Shown: positions 1 through 7,915 of the stretch, piece by piece | How positions within the stretch are numbered: the stretch's first letter is position 1 | Layout: every line of letters starts with the position of its first letter | Assembly: GCA_035561515.1 (NCBI GenBank) | Contig: DATMXP010000007.1 | Location: 186,001-250,000, forward strand | Source: Terriglobales bacterium | GTDB taxonomy: Bacteria > Acidobacteriota > Terriglobia > Terriglobales > Acidobacteriaceae | Direction: 5' to 3' | Length of the DNA: 64,000 bases | Made by a program: the position numbers and the translations under genes | Notes under the pieces: model-generated | What the model saw: only the letters and a program-made list of their open reading frames with translations | The model's database searches: none | What the model was told of the DNA's origin: nothing

Positions 1-2
1 TC

Positions 3-407
3 AAGGCAGGAGGCGCACAGTCCGCTGGCAAGATCGTGTTCGGAACCGTGAAGGGCGACATTCACGACATCGGTAAGGACATTGTCATCAACATGCTGAA
101 GTCGGCAAACTTCGAAGTGATCGATCTCGGTGTCGATGTGTCACCCGACAAGTTCGTCTCTGCCATCAAGGAAAGTGGCGCAACCGTCGTTGGCATGTCT
201 GGCTTGTTGACGCTTGCGTTTGACTCCATGAAAGCCACTATCAGCGCACTCGAAACAGCAGGCGTTCGCAAACAGGTCCGCGTCATGATCGGCGGCGGCC
301 CGGTTGACGGAAACGTTTGTAAGATCGTTGGCGCGGACGATTGGGGTTCCGACGCCCAGCAGGCGGTAAAGCTCGCAAAGGGCTGGCTCGAAGCGGTTCC
401 AGCGTAG
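3..407 (+). CDS. Corrinoid (B12-binding) protein of a methyltransferase system, 5' truncated
   Basis: The reading frame is open to the left edge, so the N-terminal part lies outside the window. The visible part is a B12-binding Rossmann domain: GDIHDIG is the DxHxxG motif whose histidine is the lower axial cobalt ligand, followed by the SGLL turn and the IGGGPV loop of the MtaC/MttC/MtgC family. Such proteins carry a methyl group on cobalt between a substrate-specific methyltransferase and a methyl acceptor. The substrate cannot be read here because the methyltransferase would be off-window. The next gene encodes a RACo-type reductive activator, which fits a functional corrinoid methyltransfer system. 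A GTG inside the domain (position 36) is not a plausible start. Confidence 0.9.
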   Translation, partial: KAGGAQSAGKIVFGTVKGDIHDIGKDIVINMLKSANFEVIDLGVDVSPDKFVSAIKESGATVVGMSGLLTLAFDSMKATISALETAGVRKQVRVMIGGGPVDGNVCKIVGADDWGSDAQQAVKLAKGWLEAVPA

Positions 408-443
408 GTTTGCTCCCGAAAGGCTGGGTCTTCAGTGAAACCA

Positions 444-2264
444 ATGAACACCGCCGATTGCCAGGTCACGTTTCAGCCGATCGGTAAACGCGTTGTCGTA
501 AAGGCCGGCACAACTCTCCTCGATGCTGGACGGTTGGCTGGCCTTCTGCTTTCGGCGAACTGCGGCGGTGTTGGCATCTGCGGCAAGTGCCGCGTCAACG
601 TCAAAGGCGACGGACTCCTCGCGACCACCGAGACCGAGCACTCATTTCTGGGCGAGAGCGCCATTGCTATTGGCGATCGTCTCGCGTGTGAAGCACGCGT
701 GGCCTCTTCGGTCGTAGTCGAGGTGACGGCGGAAACATCCGGCTTCGGACAGAAGCTTCAGATCGAAGGTCCACAAAAAGAGGTCGAATGCGACTCCGGC
801 ATTCAGGCTGTGCGGACCCACGTAGCTCCACCGTCCCTCGACGATGCCCGCTCCGATTTTCGCCGCCTTTGCGACGCATTGCAGCGTGAGACCGGACAAT
901 CGAATTGGACCGCGCTCCCGGAAGCCGCTCGGCAGATCACGGACACATCCCGCAAACAGAACTGGCGATTGAGCACCTATATAGAAGGTTCGGAAGTCAT
1001 CGGCGTATCAGCTTCTGATCGTCCTGTGCTCGGCCTGGCAGTTGATCTCGGATGTACGAAGATTGCCGCGTACCTCGTCGATCTCGCCAGTGGGAAGCAA
1101 ATTGCTGCTGACGGCGTCCCGAATCCGCAGATCCCGTATGGCGAAGACCTGATCTCGCGCCTGGTGACTGCGAGCAAGTCCAACGCTGACGCCCAGGCTC
1201 TTGCCACCGCGGTACGCGCATCCATCCGTGAGCTTGCAACAGAGTTGTGCTCGCGGTCGGCGGCAGAAATACACGAGATTACCTCGTGCTGCATCGTCGG
1301 AAACACTGCGATGATGCACCTGTTGCTTGCGCTCCCTGTTGCCCAACTCCTTCATGCACCATTCATCGCTTCCACCGACGCCGCCCTCGAACTCCGAGCT
1401 TCCGACTTGGATCTGCAGTTCGCCCCGGCCGCCCGGGTCCGGATATTGCCGAGCATCGGCGGGTTCGTCGGCGCCGATCACGTTGCCATGATCCTCGCCC
1501 ACGGCATCGACTCCAGCGAGAAGATCACGCTTGGTCTCGACATCGGCACCAACACAGAGATCGTTGTCCATGACCCGCGTACCGGATCGTTGCTCACCAC
1601 CTCCGTTCCTTCGGGCCCAGCGTTCGAAGGCGGTCACGTGAGGGACGCCATGCGCGCGGCAACCGGAGCCATCGACAAGGTCTATTCCAGCGCCGGAACG
1701 ATTCATTTCCATGTCATCGACGACACCCCACCCGTGGGCATCTGCGGTAGCGGCATCGTAGATCTCATCGCGGAACTATGGCACCTCGGATACATCAATT
1801 CCCGTGGTCATCTTCAAGCCCGTGATGAACGCGTCCGCAAAGGGCACCACGGTCTCGAATTCGTCATCGTCGATGGCGCCGATTCCGGAATCGGACGCGA
1901 CGTTGTTCTTGCTCAGCGTGACATCACCGAAATTCAACTCGCGAAGGCTGCCATTGCCGCCGGCATCGCCACGCTGCTCGATATTGCCAATCTGCCCCCC
2001 GACTCCGTTCAGGAGGTCGTCGTGGCGGGGGCATTCGGCAGCAACCTGAATCTTCGCAGCGCCATCGGAATCGGGCTGCTCCCAGCCTTCCCTAACGCAA
2101 CATATCTCCAGATTGGCAATGCCGCCGGCACCGGCGCCACCATGGCCTTGTTATCGAGGAACGAACGAGCCCACGCCTGTACCATCGCAGACCGTGCCAC
2201 TCGTATCGAGCTCAAGAAACACGAGGTTTTCAACCGATATCTTGCTCGTGCCACGCAGTTCTAG
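444..2264 (+). CDS. RACo-like ASKHA corrinoid activation protein with N-terminal 2Fe-2S domain
   Basis: About 606 residues. The N-terminal ferredoxin-like domain has Cys43, Cys49 and Cys52 (CGGVGICGKC, numbered from a GTG three codons upstream) and a fourth Cys near 85, typical of a plant-type 2Fe-2S cluster. The C-terminal two thirds carry ASKHA-fold phosphate-binding loops (LAVDLGCTKI and GLDIGTNTE), matching the RACo/RamA-like family (DUF4445). These proteins use ATP and an electron from the Fe-S cluster to return accidentally oxidised Co(II) corrinoid to Co(I). The gene follows the corrinoid protein by 36 bp and is probably co-transcribed. The start is ATG 444 or GTG 435. Confidence 0.9.
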   Translation: MNTADCQVTFQPIGKRVVVKAGTTLLDAGRLAGLLLSANCGGVGICGKCRVNVKGDGLLATTETEHSFLGESAIAIGDRLACEARVASSVVVEVTAETSGFGQKLQIEGPQKEVECDSGIQAVRTHVAPPSLDDARSDFRRLCDALQRETGQSNWTALPEAARQITDTSRKQNWRLSTYIEGSEVIGVSASDRPVLGLAVDLGCTKIAAYLVDLASGKQIAADGVPNPQIPYGEDLISRLVTASKSNADAQALATAVRASIRELATELCSRSAAEIHEITSCCIVGNTAMMHLLLALPVAQLLHAPFIASTDAALELRASDLDLQFAPAARVRILPSIGGFVGADHVAMILAHGIDSSEKITLGLDIGTNTEIVVHDPRTGSLLTTSVPSGPAFEGGHVRDAMRAATGAIDKVYSSAGTIHFHVIDDTPPVGICGSGIVDLIAELWHLGYINSRGHLQARDERVRKGHHGLEFVIVDGADSGIGRDVVLAQRDITEIQLAKAAIAAGIATLLDIANLPPDSVQEVVVAGAFGSNLNLRSAIGIGLLPAFPNATYLQIGNAAGTGATMALLSRNERAHACTIADRATRIELKKHEVFNRYLARATQF

Positions 2265-2330
2265 TCCTGCCTCTGGAATCCATCAGAGTTCCGATTGCAT
2301 CGAATCTGAGTTGCGGTTCTTGGAGCGTAA

Positions 2331-4601
2331 GTGCGTCTGCGCCGTTCTCTTCAAATATTGTTGGCAGTCAATTTCCTGTCCTGCTTGGCCTTAGCCCAGC
2401 AGGTCATCAAGATTGACCTCCGCGACGCCACAGGAGCCGCCATTCCGAACGCGCACGCCAAAATTGCTTGTTCGGGATATTCACGCGACCTCAACCTCTT
2501 GGAATCCGACCCCACTGTTCGAATCCCCGGTAACGCCAGCGACTGCCAACTTGCCATTCATGCTGAAGGCTTTCGGTCGAAACTACTGCAGATTCAGCCA
2601 CGAACGTCTGCGCTAGAGGTCGTCCTGGTGCCGGGTGTCGTTCAGCAGTCGGTCACCGTCACGGCATCGCGCTCGCCGCTTGCCCCCGCTGACTTACCGA
2701 TTACCGAGACTACGTTTACCGGTCGTGAACTCGTCAGCAACCCATCCGTCACCGTCGATGACAAGCTCCGGCAGCTCCCTAGCTTCTCGCTCTTTCGGCG
2801 CTCCGGAAGTCAAACGGCCAACCCGACTACGCAAGGAGTGTCTCTCCGCGGACTCGGAGCCAGCGGAGCCAGCCGCAGTCTGGTACTCGAAGACGGTATC
2901 CCGATCAACGATCCCTTTGGTTCGTGGATCTACTGGGGACGCGTCCCTGTGCAGGGGATTGAGCAGGTAGACATCGTCGAAGGCGGCACGTCTGACCTCT
3001 ACGGCTCCAGTGCTCTGGGCGGTGTTATCAACGTTCGCACGCGTGCTCCTCAGCAGACCGCACTCTTTGCTGAAAGCTCCTTCGGGTCGTCAGCCACACC
3101 GCTCGGTTCGGCGGGCCTAAGCCTCGCGCAGGGGCCATGGAATGCTTTCATCAGCGGAGAAGCTTTCAAAACCAACGGTTACATCCCAGTCGCGCCGGAC
3201 GAACGCGGAACAGTCGATACACCTGCTGCTTCTCGCCACCAGAATGGATCGATTCTCATCGGCCGCTCACTCCAGCAACTCGGAAGCATATTTCTGCGCG
3301 GAAGTCTCTTTGGAGAGTCACGAGAGAACGGCACTCCGCTCCAGATCAACAGCACCACCATCCGCCAGCTCTCAACGGGCGCCGATCTGAACACTGCTGC
3401 GGGCGTATTCACGCTCCGCGCTTACGGTGGTACCCAGGCTCTACACCAGACTTTCAGTGCCGTGTCGTCCGACCGGAACTCCGAATTTCTGACCACCGAT
3501 CAACGCGTGCCGGTGCATCAGTATGGATTTTCGGCCCAATGGTCGAAAGTATTCCGCGGCAAGCACGTTGTCACCAGTGGGATCGACGGCCGCGATATCA
3601 CCGGCGACACCAATGAGCTTCAATTCGTTTCTGGGGCTCCGAATGCTTACTACATCGCCGGCGGCCGCCAACAGTCATATGGCTTCTATCTCGCCGACTC
3701 GTACCAGTTGACCTCCCGGTGGATGCTGTCTGCTTCTGTTCGAGCCGACCTATGGCGCAACATCGACGCTAGTTCTCGTCGCATTCCTTTCCGGGCAGCA
3801 ACGACGGTCACGCCATTTGAGAATCGTTCAGAGTGGGCCTTCAGTCCCCGGGTGGGGCTAACGAGAAGGGTAAGCAGCCGGGCTTCGCTTCATGCTTCCG
3901 TATACCGGTCGTTCCGCGCTCCAACCTTGAATGAACTCTATCGGCCATTTCGGGTCGGCAACGTTCTCACCCAGGCGAACGCGAATCTTGGCGCGGAACA
4001 TTTCACGGGAGGCGAAGTCGGCTCCGTAGTCTCAGTGCCGGGCGACGTCATCCTGCGAGGCACATTTTTCGCCGGGGTCCTTGATGGACTGGTGGGAAAC
4101 ATTACCCTGAACACCACCCCAACACTGATCACCCGGCAGCGCCAAAATCTTGGGACGGTGCGGGTTCGCGGCTTCGAACTTCAGGGCGAAAGGCGTTTGT
4201 CGTCAAAGTTCAGCCTAGCTGCCGCATACCAGTTCACAAGCTCGATCGTCACCGACTTCGAAAGCGATCCGAGCCTCATCGGTTTACGTGTTCCGCAGGT
4301 TCCGCGACATTCGTTCAGTTTCACTGCCGGCTATGACAACCCCCGCATTGTCGCTGTGTCTCTTCAAGGACGCGCCGTTGGCAGGGAATTCGACAACGAT
4401 CGCAACACACTTCCTCTTGATCGATATTTCACATTGGGTGCACAGGTCTCGCGCGACATTGTTGAAGGCGTCGCCCTTTTTGCCGCTGCTGAGAATCTGC
4501 TTAATTCTCGTTATGCAATCGGTCGTACGCCGGTGACGACCATCGCGGCTCCCGCCCAGGTTCGTGTCGGTCTCAGGATTCGTATTTCCCGGGCAAAATA
4601 G
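2331..4601 (+). CDS. TonB-dependent outer membrane receptor
   Basis: 756 residues from a GTG preceded by a GGAG element. An N-terminal signal peptide ends near LALAQQ. A short carboxypeptidase-regulatory-like beta domain (about residues 25-100) follows, a layout common in Acidobacteriota and Bacteroidota. Next come a TonB plug (about 115-235, with QGVSLRGLG and LYGSSALGGVINV) and a 22-strand-type barrel to the C terminus. It imports a scarce ligand across the outer membrane using TonB energy. The gene lies 66 bp after the corrinoid activator, so a corrinoid or cobalamin ligand is a reasonable guess, but a siderophore or saccharide receptor would look the same. No cobalamin riboswitch was recognised in the short gap. 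Confidence 0.9.
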   Translation: MRLRRSLQILLAVNFLSCLALAQQVIKIDLRDATGAAIPNAHAKIACSGYSRDLNLLESDPTVRIPGNASDCQLAIHAEGFRSKLLQIQPRTSALEVVLVPGVVQQSVTVTASRSPLAPADLPITETTFTGRELVSNPSVTVDDKLRQLPSFSLFRRSGSQTANPTTQGVSLRGLGASGASRSLVLEDGIPINDPFGSWIYWGRVPVQGIEQVDIVEGGTSDLYGSSALGGVINVRTRAPQQTALFAESSFGSSATPLGSAGLSLAQGPWNAFISGEAFKTNGYIPVAPDERGTVDTPAASRHQNGSILIGRSLQQLGSIFLRGSLFGESRENGTPLQINSTTIRQLSTGADLNTAAGVFTLRAYGGTQALHQTFSAVSSDRNSEFLTTDQRVPVHQYGFSAQWSKVFRGKHVVTSGIDGRDITGDTNELQFVSGAPNAYYIAGGRQQSYGFYLADSYQLTSRWMLSASVRADLWRNIDASSRRIPFRAATTVTPFENRSEWAFSPRVGLTRRVSSRASLHASVYRSFRAPTLNELYRPFRVGNVLTQANANLGAEHFTGGEVGSVVSVPGDVILRGTFFAGVLDGLVGNITLNTTPTLITRQRQNLGTVRVRGFELQGERRLSSKFSLAAAYQFTSSIVTDFESDPSLIGLRVPQVPRHSFSFTAGYDNPRIVAVSLQGRAVGREFDNDRNTLPLDRYFTLGAQVSRDIVEGVALFAAAENLLNSRYAIGRTPVTTIAAPAQVRVGLRIRISRAK

Positions 4602-4604
4602 CCA

Positions 4605-5456
4605 TTACACGTTCAGGATGTAACGTTCCATTGCCCGGGCGAATCCTTCTTCCTCGTTGGAACTCGTGACGTAATCTGCTTCGCTCTGAATATCGGCAGT
4701 TGCGTTACCCATCGCAATGCTCATTCCGCTTTGTTGAAACATGCAGACGTCATTTTGCATGTCGCCAATCGTTGCAATGGACGAAGGCGGAATATCAAGC
4801 AGTTCGGCCAGCAGCAGGATGCCTTCCGCCTTGTTCGCCGCAGGATGCGTTATATCCAGGTAGTAGTTCTGGGAGCGAAGCGCCGACACCGCGCCAGCGA
4901 ATGCCTGCTGTATCTTCTTTTCCGCTGCTGCAACCGCGTCGAAATTCTCCGAGACGCCCACGATCTTCGCCACTCGATCCGAAGGGATCACTTTGAAATC
5001 AGGTACCACCGTGGGGTCGAACTTCACCGCATGTTGCTCGTGCTCAACATAAGGTCCCTTCGGATTTCGCACAAACCAGTGGGTATCGGTGTAAACCCAT
5101 ACGTCGATCCCGGTGCGCGGCACCTCTTCGAGCAAGCGCTCGACGACGATCGGTTCCAATAATTTTTCGCGCCTGATCGTCGTCAGGTCAGCGTCGACCA
5201 CGAGCCCTCCATTAAAGGCCGGAACGGGGTCGGTCAATCCGATCACGTCGCCAATTACTTTCAAAGCTTGTGGAGGACGGCTGCTGATGATCGTGAACCG
5301 GATTCCTTTCGCGCGCAGAGAGCGGATTGCCTCGAGTGCAGCGGCCGTTATGGTCTTGTCCTTGGTTACGAGCGTTCCGTCCACGTCCGATACGACCAGG
5401 CGGATCGTGTCGCCCTCAGGCCTTCCAGTTCTTGAAGGAGACACAGTATTCACCAT
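4605..5456 (-). CDS. Cof-type HAD-superfamily phosphatase
   Basis: 283 residues. HAD motif I is VSDVDGT (nucleophile Asp24, acid Asp26), motif II lies in FTIISSRP, and motif IV is GDMQND followed by MSIAMGNA, the signature of the Cof/YidA (HAD-IIB) subfamily with a C2 cap. Members dephosphorylate small metabolites such as sugar phosphates or flavin precursors, and the substrate here is unknown. Its stop codon lies 3 bp from the stop of the TonB receptor (tail to tail). It diverges from the hopanoid glycosyltransferase, with 66 bp between the two starts, so promoters must lie there. Confidence 0.88.
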   Translation of the reverse strand: MVNTVSPSRTGRPEGDTIRLVVSDVDGTLVTKDKTITAAALEAIRSLRAKGIRFTIISSRPPQALKVIGDVIGLTDPVPAFNGGLVVDADLTTIRREKLLEPIVVERLLEEVPRTGIDVWVYTDTHWFVRNPKGPYVEHEQHAVKFDPTVVPDFKVIPSDRVAKIVGVSENFDAVAAAEKKIQQAFAGAVSALRSQNYYLDITHPAANKAEGILLLAELLDIPPSSIATIGDMQNDVCMFQQSGMSIAMGNATADIQSEADYVTSSNEEEGFARAMERYILNV

Positions 5457-5522
5457 CTATGTTGAGAATCCCCGATACACTGTTGCACTGAGAATATCAG
5501 CCCGCGGATAACCACTGGATAA

Positions 5523-6665
5523 ATGACCATCGATGCCACACTTCCGTTCGCCTTTATCTCCGCCTTGGCGTGGGCGTATCTCTTGTTAGGACATGGGGGT
5601 TTTTGGCGGATCCAACTGCCTCCACGCGGGAAGCCGCTTAAACCTGCGCGAGTGGTCGCAGTTGTCCCTGCTCGGAACGAGGCGGCCGTCATCTCGTCGT
5701 CGATCCGATCCTTGCTGGCACAGGCTGACGTCGATCTTACCGTTATTCTGATTGACGACAATAGTTCAGATTCGACTGCAGAAGTCGCGCGTGCCGCAGT
5801 GTCTGGCTGGGATCGGCTGATTGTTATTCACGGAACGGAGGTGCCCTTCGGTTGGACGGGCAAGGTCTGGGCCATGCAGCAAGGCGTCGTTGCGGCACAG
5901 ACGTTCTCGCCGGAGTATCTTCTATTTACTGATGCTGACATCGAGCACGATCCTGACAGCATCGCGAGCCTGATCGCCATTGCCGAAATGCGTAATTGCT
6001 CCCTTGCTTCGTACATGGTTCGGCTCCACTGCGAGACCGTTGCGGAAAAACTGCTGATACCCGCTTTTGTCTTTTTCTTTTTTAAGCTGTACCCGCCCCG
6101 CTGGATTGCAGATCCAAGGTTGCCGGTTGCAGGAGCGGCAGGCGGCTGCATTCTGCTCAAACCAGAAGCTTTGAAGTCAATTGGCGGCCTTGAATGCATC
6201 CGCGGCGAAATCATTGATGATTGCTCGCTCGCACGGGCAGTGAAGCAAACAGGCGCTCGGCTTTGGCTTGGCGTCACCGACAGCGCAAGAAGTATTCGAC
6301 CGTATGGCACATTCGCTGAAATCGGGCGCATGATCTCTCGTACCGCTTTTAACCAGCTTCGACATTCTCTGCTGTTTTTGCTGATTGCGGTCGTCGGATT
6401 GCTCGTCGTCTATGTCGCGCCTTGGGTAGCTGTATTCTCTGGGGGTGTGCGGACGTGTGCCTTGGGCGTGCTCGCAGTTGTGCTGATGTTCATTGCTTAC
6501 CTGCCGATGATCCGGTTCTACCGCTTACGCCCATACTGGGCACTGACGCTGCCCGTCGCCGCCATCTTCTATTTAGGGGCTACTCTGAGCTCCGCTATTC
6601 GTTACTGGTCTGGTCGCGGGGGCGAGTGGAAGGGAAGGGCCCAGGACGCTCGGCTACATACCTGA
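5523..6665 (+). CDS. hpnB: HpnB-like hopene-associated glycosyltransferase (GT2)
   Basis: 380 residues. A GT2 catalytic domain shows VVPARNEA, LIDDNSSD, LFTDADIEHD (DxD) and a later EIIDDCSLARAVKQ segment with the ED-type catalytic acid. The GWTGKVWAMQQG stretch and the C-terminal cluster of membrane segments (about residues 285-365) match HpnB from hopanoid gene clusters. It probably transfers a sugar to a hopanoid or related lipid at the inner membrane. No other hopanoid gene is in the window, so pathway assignment rests on family resemblance. A hydrophobic N terminus (about residues 5-25) is an extra membrane anchor. Confidence 0.85.
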   Translation: MTIDATLPFAFISALAWAYLLLGHGGFWRIQLPPRGKPLKPARVVAVVPARNEAAVISSSIRSLLAQADVDLTVILIDDNSSDSTAEVARAAVSGWDRLIVIHGTEVPFGWTGKVWAMQQGVVAAQTFSPEYLLFTDADIEHDPDSIASLIAIAEMRNCSLASYMVRLHCETVAEKLLIPAFVFFFFKLYPPRWIADPRLPVAGAAGGCILLKPEALKSIGGLECIRGEIIDDCSLARAVKQTGARLWLGVTDSARSIRPYGTFAEIGRMISRTAFNQLRHSLLFLLIAVVGLLVVYVAPWVAVFSGGVRTCALGVLAVVLMFIAYLPMIRFYRLRPYWALTLPVAAIFYLGATLSSAIRYWSGRGGEWKGRAQDARLHT

Positions 6666-6763
6666 GAATGCAAAACAACTGCCGAATTGCCGGCGCTAGT
6701 CATGCCTTTGCAACTCATCCCATTTGCTGCACGGCAGGTTGTTCAATCTGCTGCTACGTCGTA

Positions 6764-6785
6764 CATTTATAAATGCACAATTGTG
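6764..6785. promoter_or_regulatory. Two abutting palindromes upstream of the RND efflux operon
   Basis: CATTTATAAATG (6764-6775) is a perfect 12-bp inverted repeat, followed directly by CACAATTGTG (6776-6785), a perfect 10-bp inverted repeat. The pair ends 23 bp before the ATG of the efflux adaptor gene, where a repressor operator would overlap the promoter or leader. No TetR or MarR regulator is adjacent. The operator role is inferred. Confidence 0.45.
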
Positions 6786-6808
6786 TCGTTTAGCTCGAAA
6801 TCACTTCT

Positions 6809-7903
6809 ATGAACATTAGACAATTTAGAACTGCGCTGTTAATCGCAGTCGTTTCTTTGGGTTTTGCCGGCTGTAGCCAGAAGGGCAACCAGGCCGCTGC
6901 CGCCGGTACGGGCGCGCCTGCCGCCCGGGTCAAAATTGTGAAAGCTGCACCGCAGCCGGTTGGGCAGTACACGGAGTATCTTGCGACTCTCAAGTCCCGC
7001 AACTCCTCGATTTTGCGCCCCGAAGTGGAAGGCCAGATCACGGAAATCATGGTCCAGTCGGGCGACCGTGTGCAGCGCGGAACCCCATTGCTCCGGATCG
7101 ATCCCCGCAAGCAGCAAGCTACGGTCAACTCTCAGGAAGCAACTCGCCGTTCGCGGATCGCGAATCTGGAATGGGCACGGACGGAGTTGGAGCGTCGCAA
7201 GAAGCTGGCTGATGCCGGCGTAATCAGCAGACAGGATCTGGAGCAGGCACAGACTCAGTACGACGCTGCGAAGGCAGATGTCGATGCGCTTGAGGCGAGT
7301 GTCCGTGAGCAGCGTGTCCAGTTGCATTACTTCACCGTAAACGCACCTGCCGCTGGAGTCATCGGCGACATTCCCGTCCGGGTTGGTGACCGCGTCACCA
7401 GCACCACGATTCTGACCACCCTCGACAAGGGCGGTGAACTCGAAGCGTACGTTTCGATTCCGGCCGAAAAGGCAGGCTCGGTAAAGCTCGGGACTCCCGT
7501 CCAGATCGTCAACGATGCCGGTGACGTTATTGCCACCACCAAGGTGTCGTTCATCTCGCCTCGAGTCGATCCCGATACGCAATTGCTCCTGGTGAAGACC
7601 GACGTGCCGAACTCGAATGGACAGTTCCGCAATGATCAGGTGGTTCATGTTCGCGTCGTCTACTCGCAGCAGCAGCAGATCCTTGTGCCGGTCACTGCCG
7701 TCGTCAGGCTCAGCGGTCAGCCTTTCATCTATGTAGCCGAAAACAATGGCGGCCAACTGGTGGCAAAACAGCGCGCCGTACAACTCGGCGAGGTGCACGG
7801 CAACGACTATGTTGTCCTGAACGGTGTCAAACCGGGCGATCAGATGATCGTTACCGGAACGCAAGTTCTCGCCGACGGCGCACCTGTCGCGCCCGCTTCC
7901 TAG
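6809..7903 (+). CDS. RND efflux periplasmic adaptor (AcrA/MexA-type lipoprotein)
   Basis: 364 residues. A lipoprotein signal has lipobox FAGC with Cys22 as the lipidated residue. A biotin-lipoyl-like half-motif (LRPEVEGQI with VQSGDRVQRG) follows, then an alpha-hairpin coiled coil (about residues 100-165), the second lipoyl half (VNAPAAGVIGD), a beta-barrel and a membrane-proximal domain. It bridges the inner-membrane pump and an outer-membrane channel. The permease gene starts 12 bp downstream, with a TAGGAG stop/ribosome-binding overlap, so the two form an operon. No TolC-like channel is encoded here, so the pump must borrow one. Confidence 0.95.
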   Translation: MNIRQFRTALLIAVVSLGFAGCSQKGNQAAAAGTGAPAARVKIVKAAPQPVGQYTEYLATLKSRNSSILRPEVEGQITEIMVQSGDRVQRGTPLLRIDPRKQQATVNSQEATRRSRIANLEWARTELERRKKLADAGVISRQDLEQAQTQYDAAKADVDALEASVREQRVQLHYFTVNAPAAGVIGDIPVRVGDRVTSTTILTTLDKGGELEAYVSIPAEKAGSVKLGTPVQIVNDAGDVIATTKVSFISPRVDPDTQLLLVKTDVPNSNGQFRNDQVVHVRVVYSQQQQILVPVTAVVRLSGQPFIYVAENNGGQLVAKQRAVQLGEVHGNDYVVLNGVKPGDQMIVTGTQVLADGAPVAPAS

Positions 7904-7915
7904 GAGCCGGACGTT

